This document shows positions 61,899 through 64,000 of a stretch of DNA of 64,000 nucleotides, piece after piece (position 1 is the stretch's first letter; each line of letters starts with the position of its first letter). The DNA lies in NCBI RefSeq assembly GCF_029643425.1, contig NZ_CP119106.1, positions 3,512,704 to 3,576,703 of the forward strand, given 5' to 3'. This DNA comes from Isoptericola sp. AK164 (GTDB taxonomy: Bacteria; Actinomycetota; Actinomycetes; Actinomycetales; Cellulomonadaceae). Under the pieces are notes generated by a model, which did not search any database, was not told where the DNA came from, and was given only the letters and a program-made list of their open reading frames with translations. Position numbers and translations under genes: made by a program.

Positions 61899-62846
61899 TC
61901 ATTTCTTCTTCTTCTGGCGGTTCTTGCGCACGGGCTGCTGACGCTGACCCTGCGGCTTCGGGGGCTCGGGAGCCTTCTCCTCCTCGACGACGATGCCCTT
62001 CTTCGCCGCCTTGGCCGCCCGCTTCTCCTTGAGCAGACGCTCCGCCTCGGAACCCGGGGCCGGCATGCGCTTGATCGTGTAGAACTGCTGCCCCATCGAC
62101 CAGAGGTTGGTCGTGGTCCAGTAGATCAGCACACCGACCGGGAAGTTCACGCCCGAGATCAGGAAGATCAGCGGCAGGACGTACAGCAGCATCTTCTGCG
62201 TGTTCGCCATCGGGCCCTCGAGCGCGGCCTTCGGCATGTTCTTCATCGTCAGCTGACGCTGGGTGAAGAACGTCGTGGCGCTCATGGCCACGATGAGGAA
62301 CAGGATGACGATCCGGACGCTCCAGTCGTCCGTCTGCAGGAAGACGTCGGAGAGCTGAGCACCGAACAGGTCGGAGTTCTCGATGTCCGCAGCGACCGGC
62401 TGGTCGATGGGACCGATCGGGTCCTGCGTGCCGGACGCGATGTTGCCCAGGTTGTAGAGCAGGCGGAACAGGGCGAAGAAGATCGGCGACTGCAGCAGGA
62501 TCGGCAGGCAGGACGCCATCGGGTTGGTGCCGTGCTTGCGGTACAGCTCCATCGTCTCCCGGCCCATGGCCTCACGGGACGACGGGTCGGTCTTGCCCTT
62601 GTACTTCTTCTGGATCGCCTGCAGCTCCGGCTGCATCATCTGCATCCCGCGGGACGCCTTGATCTGCTTGAAGAACAGCGGGATGAGCAGGATCCGGATG
62701 ACGATCACGAGCGCGACGATGGACAGGACCCAGGCGAAACCCGGACCGTCCTGGAATCCCAGCGCCATGAACAGCTGGTGCGACCCGTACATGATCCAGG
62801 CCACGACCCACTGGATGGGGTACAGGATGGTGTCGAAAAACCCCAT
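61899..62846 (-). CDS. yidC: Membrane protein insertase YidC
   Basis: 315 residues. MGFFDTILYPIQWVVAWIMYGSHQLF, then FKQIKASRGMQMMQPELQAIQKKYKGK (cytoplasmic hairpin), NPMASCLPILLQSPIFFALFRLLYN, and LLYVLPLIFLISGVNFPVGVLIYWTTTNLWSMGQQF are YidC/Oxa1 blocks with five membrane segments. The conserved groove Arg is in IVIRILLIPLFF. A long basic C-terminal tail (KEKRAAKAAKKG...KNRQKKKK) may help bind ribosomes. It inserts membrane proteins with or without SecYEG. Confidence 0.97.
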   Translation of the reverse strand: MGFFDTILYPIQWVVAWIMYGSHQLFMALGFQDGPGFAWVLSIVALVIVIRILLIPLFFKQIKASRGMQMMQPELQAIQKKYKGKTDPSSREAMGRETMELYRKHGTNPMASCLPILLQSPIFFALFRLLYNLGNIASGTQDPIGPIDQPVAADIENSDLFGAQLSDVFLQTDDWSVRIVILFLIVAMSATTFFTQRQLTMKNMPKAALEGPMANTQKMLLYVLPLIFLISGVNFPVGVLIYWTTTNLWSMGQQFYTIKRMPAPGSEAERLLKEKRAAKAAKKGIVVEEEKAPEPPKPQGQRQQPVRKNRQKKKK

Positions 62847-62895
62847 GTGTCTCCTCTGTCGTAAAAGCGTGTCCGGGTGGCGCGTTCCCGGGAGG

Positions 62896-63189
62896 TCAGT
62901 GCGTGTGGGCGCCGCGGTGCTCGTGCCGAGCCGGCGGCACGTCGTCGACGCCGCCCAGGCTCCAGGGGTTGCACCGCAGGATCCGCCACAGGGCCATCCC
63001 GGTTCCGCGCAGCGGACCGTGACGCCGGATCGCGATCACCGCGTACTGCGAGCAGGAGGGGAAGTACTTGCACGTCGGGCCCGTCCACGGGGACACGACC
63101 GCCTGGTAGACGCGGATCGCCCCGACGAGCACGGCCACCGGCAGCGCACGGGCGATCTCGCGGCCGCGGGAGAGCACGGCGCTACTCAT
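62896..63189 (-). CDS. yidD: YidD membrane protein insertion efficiency factor
   Basis: 97 residues. The family block [58 protein letters not shown] is complete, with its three conserved Cys. A short N-terminal amphipathic segment targets the membrane face. The C-terminus is His-rich ([12 protein letters not shown]), which is common in actinobacterial YidD. ATG 63189 overlaps the rnpA stop (ATGA). Confidence 0.95.
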   Translation of the reverse strand: MSSAVLSRGREIARALPVAVLVGAIRVYQAVVSPWTGPTCKYFPSCSQYAVIAIRRHGPLRGTGMALWRILRCNPWSLGGVDDVPPARHEHRGAHTH

Positions 63190-63545
63190 CGGACACGCTC
63201 GTCGGCGCGCCGCAGCACCGTGGCGGTCGCCCGCTCCACGTCCCGCGAGAGGTGGGCGTAGTCAGCCGTCGCGGCGCGCGGCAGAGCCCGCAGGACGACG
63301 AGGGCGTCCTGCGGGAGATGCTCGAGCTGCCCGGACGCTGCACTGCGCAGCCGGCGCTTGACGAGGTTTCGACGAACGGCATTGCCCACGGCCTTGGACA
63401 CGACAAGACCGACCAGCGGCCCTCCGTCCTCCCCGGGGACCCGGGTGAGGTGGACGACCACGGTCGATCGGCCCGCGCGCGCGCCGCGGCGCACCGCCCG
63501 TTCGAAATCGACGGAACGGCGCATGCGGTGCGCCGCGGGAAGCAT
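63186..63545 (-). CDS. rnpA: Ribonuclease P protein component
   Basis: 119 residues. [43 protein letters not shown] (the RNR motif that binds P RNA) and the C-terminal helix are typical. It is the protein cofactor that helps the RNase P ribozyme mature tRNA 5' ends. It starts three bases after the rpmH stop and overlaps yidD by four bases. Confidence 0.96.
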   Translation of the reverse strand: MLPAAHRMRRSVDFERAVRRGARAGRSTVVVHLTRVPGEDGGPLVGLVVSKAVGNAVRRNLVKRRLRSAASGQLEHLPQDALVVLRALPRAATADYAHLSRDVERATATVLRRADERVR

Positions 63546-63548
63546 GGC

Positions 63549-63686
63549 TCAGGCAGAGAGCTGCGCGCGGCCCTTGCGGCGGCGGTTGCCCAGGATGCTG
63601 CGGCCGGCGCGGGTGCGCATGCGCAGACGGAAGCCGTGGGTCTTCGCACGACGGCGGGTGTTCGGCTGGAAGGTCCGCTTGCTCAC
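63549..63686 (-). CDS. rpmH: 50S ribosomal protein L34
   Basis: 45 residues: [39 protein letters not shown] is the universal L34 sequence. GTG 63686 is the start; the frame continues to 63761 without similarity. It is the first gene of the rpmH-rnpA-yidD-yidC-khpB run, transcribed away from oriC. Confidence 0.97.
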   Translation of the reverse strand: MSKRTFQPNTRRRAKTHGFRLRMRTRAGRSILGNRRRKGRAQLSA

Positions 63687-63835
63687 GAGGTACTCCAAGA
63701 AACGTCGGGGAGGCACACCGTCAGTTCCTCGACGATGTCGGTCAGGTTGCAGGGCGACCACTGCCGGGGCAATGTGTCGACCGGGCCGACCCGGGGTCCG
63801 CGCCGGACGAGGGCGCGCGAAAGTACCTGGAACGG

Positions 63836-63872
63836 CTGTCCGACGTTACGCCGTCGGACAGCGTCAGGTCAA
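63836..63872 (-). promoter_or_regulatory. Candidate rpmH promoter with overlapping inverted repeat
   Basis: On the minus strand TTGACC (63867-63872) and TAACGT (63843-63848) are spaced by 18 bases. An inverted repeat, CTGTCCGACG (63836-63845) and its complement (63852-63861), covers the -10 and most of the spacer. It could be a regulatory site or only a leader hairpin. The remaining 63687-63835 segment is the rpmH leader. Confidence 0.45.
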
Positions 63873-63919
63873 CTGGGGCCGACGTGACGACGACGACACG
63901 AGGGCCCGACGGGCCGCCG

Positions 63920-63973
63920 TCGTCCACACCGATGTCCACAGGCTCCACAGGGTGTGGAAAACTATGTGGACAC
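63920..63973. promoter_or_regulatory. DnaA boxes at the edge of oriC
   Basis: Four 9-mers match the box TTGTCCACA or its complement at 8 of 9 positions: 63920-63928, 63932-63940 (forward), 63953-63961 and 63965-63973 (reverse). This spacing in the rpmH-dnaA gap is the start of the chromosomal origin; dnaA itself lies beyond the window. Confidence 0.75.
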
Positions 63974-64000
63974 CGCACACGTACCAGTCCGGAGGAAGCC

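Noticed and set aside
1..64000. tRNA and rRNA genes
   Set aside because: No conserved tRNA T-loop/acceptor pattern or rRNA block was recognised on reading either strand; a tRNAscan search would settle it.

Overview
The window is GC-rich (roughly 70% or more by eye) actinobacterial chromosome. Gene content and order (rpmH-rnpA-yidD-yidC-jag-rsmG-parA-parB, pcnA/cca-NUDIX-DUF6049-murJ-pseudokinase-trxB-trxA, rpsF-ssb-rpsR-rplI-dnaB, ino1-PadR) fit an actinobacterium. A zinc-free S18 and the neighbourhood suggest Micrococcales, possibly Cellulomonas-like; the genus is inference. The right edge is the rpmH-dnaA intergenic region with DnaA boxes, so oriC lies at or just past base 64000. Most housekeeping genes at that end are on the minus strand, pointing away from the origin.

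Left region (1-9512) is the most unusual. A FecCD-type permease and a lipoprotein substrate-binding protein (minus strand) diverge from a five-gene plus-strand operon: two CydD/CydC-like ABC half transporters, an unlisted 36-residue peptide, a fused E1-like/YcaO cyclodehydratase and a second, degenerate YcaO-like protein. The shared intergenic region holds a Fur/Zur-type palindrome. A hairpin separates the peptide gene from the modification genes. I read this as a metal-responsive YcaO RiPP (azoline-type TOMM) cluster whose product may be a metallophore. The clustering and motifs are visible; the function is inference.

Middle-left (9558-29801) is accessory: a SDR-type reductase, a membrane-anchored receiver-domain protein with an intact IS256-family element inserted just upstream of it, a c-di-AMP riboswitch ahead of a VanY-type carboxypeptidase, sucrose phosphorylase, a second GH13 enzyme with a patatin, a glutaminase-MFS pair, an S66 carboxypeptidase, a secreted HNH nuclease with an excalibur tail, and a low-GC orphan with repeated Cys pairs.

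Centre (29875-46523) is core chromosome: dnaB with a run of DnaA-box-like 9-mers upstream, a MATE pump, the rplI-rpsR-ssb-rpsF cluster, a class A PBP with PASTA domains, a PadR regulator coupled to ino1, two MFS pumps preceded by a striking 20-bp-period repeat block, a LOV blue-light PP2C phosphatase, and the CCA-adding enzyme.

Right (46650-64000) is the conserved origin-proximal block for envelope, redox and chromosome segregation. ParA and ParB sit among six parS-like palindromes, two embedded in terminator-like stems and one inside the parA coding sequence. Compared with the remembered M. tuberculosis order (pcnA to rpmH), sigM and cwlM are missing and an aminotransferase plus a D-Ala-D-Ala-ligase-like ATP-grasp gene occupy the cwlM position. 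No tRNA, rRNA or CRISPR array was seen.
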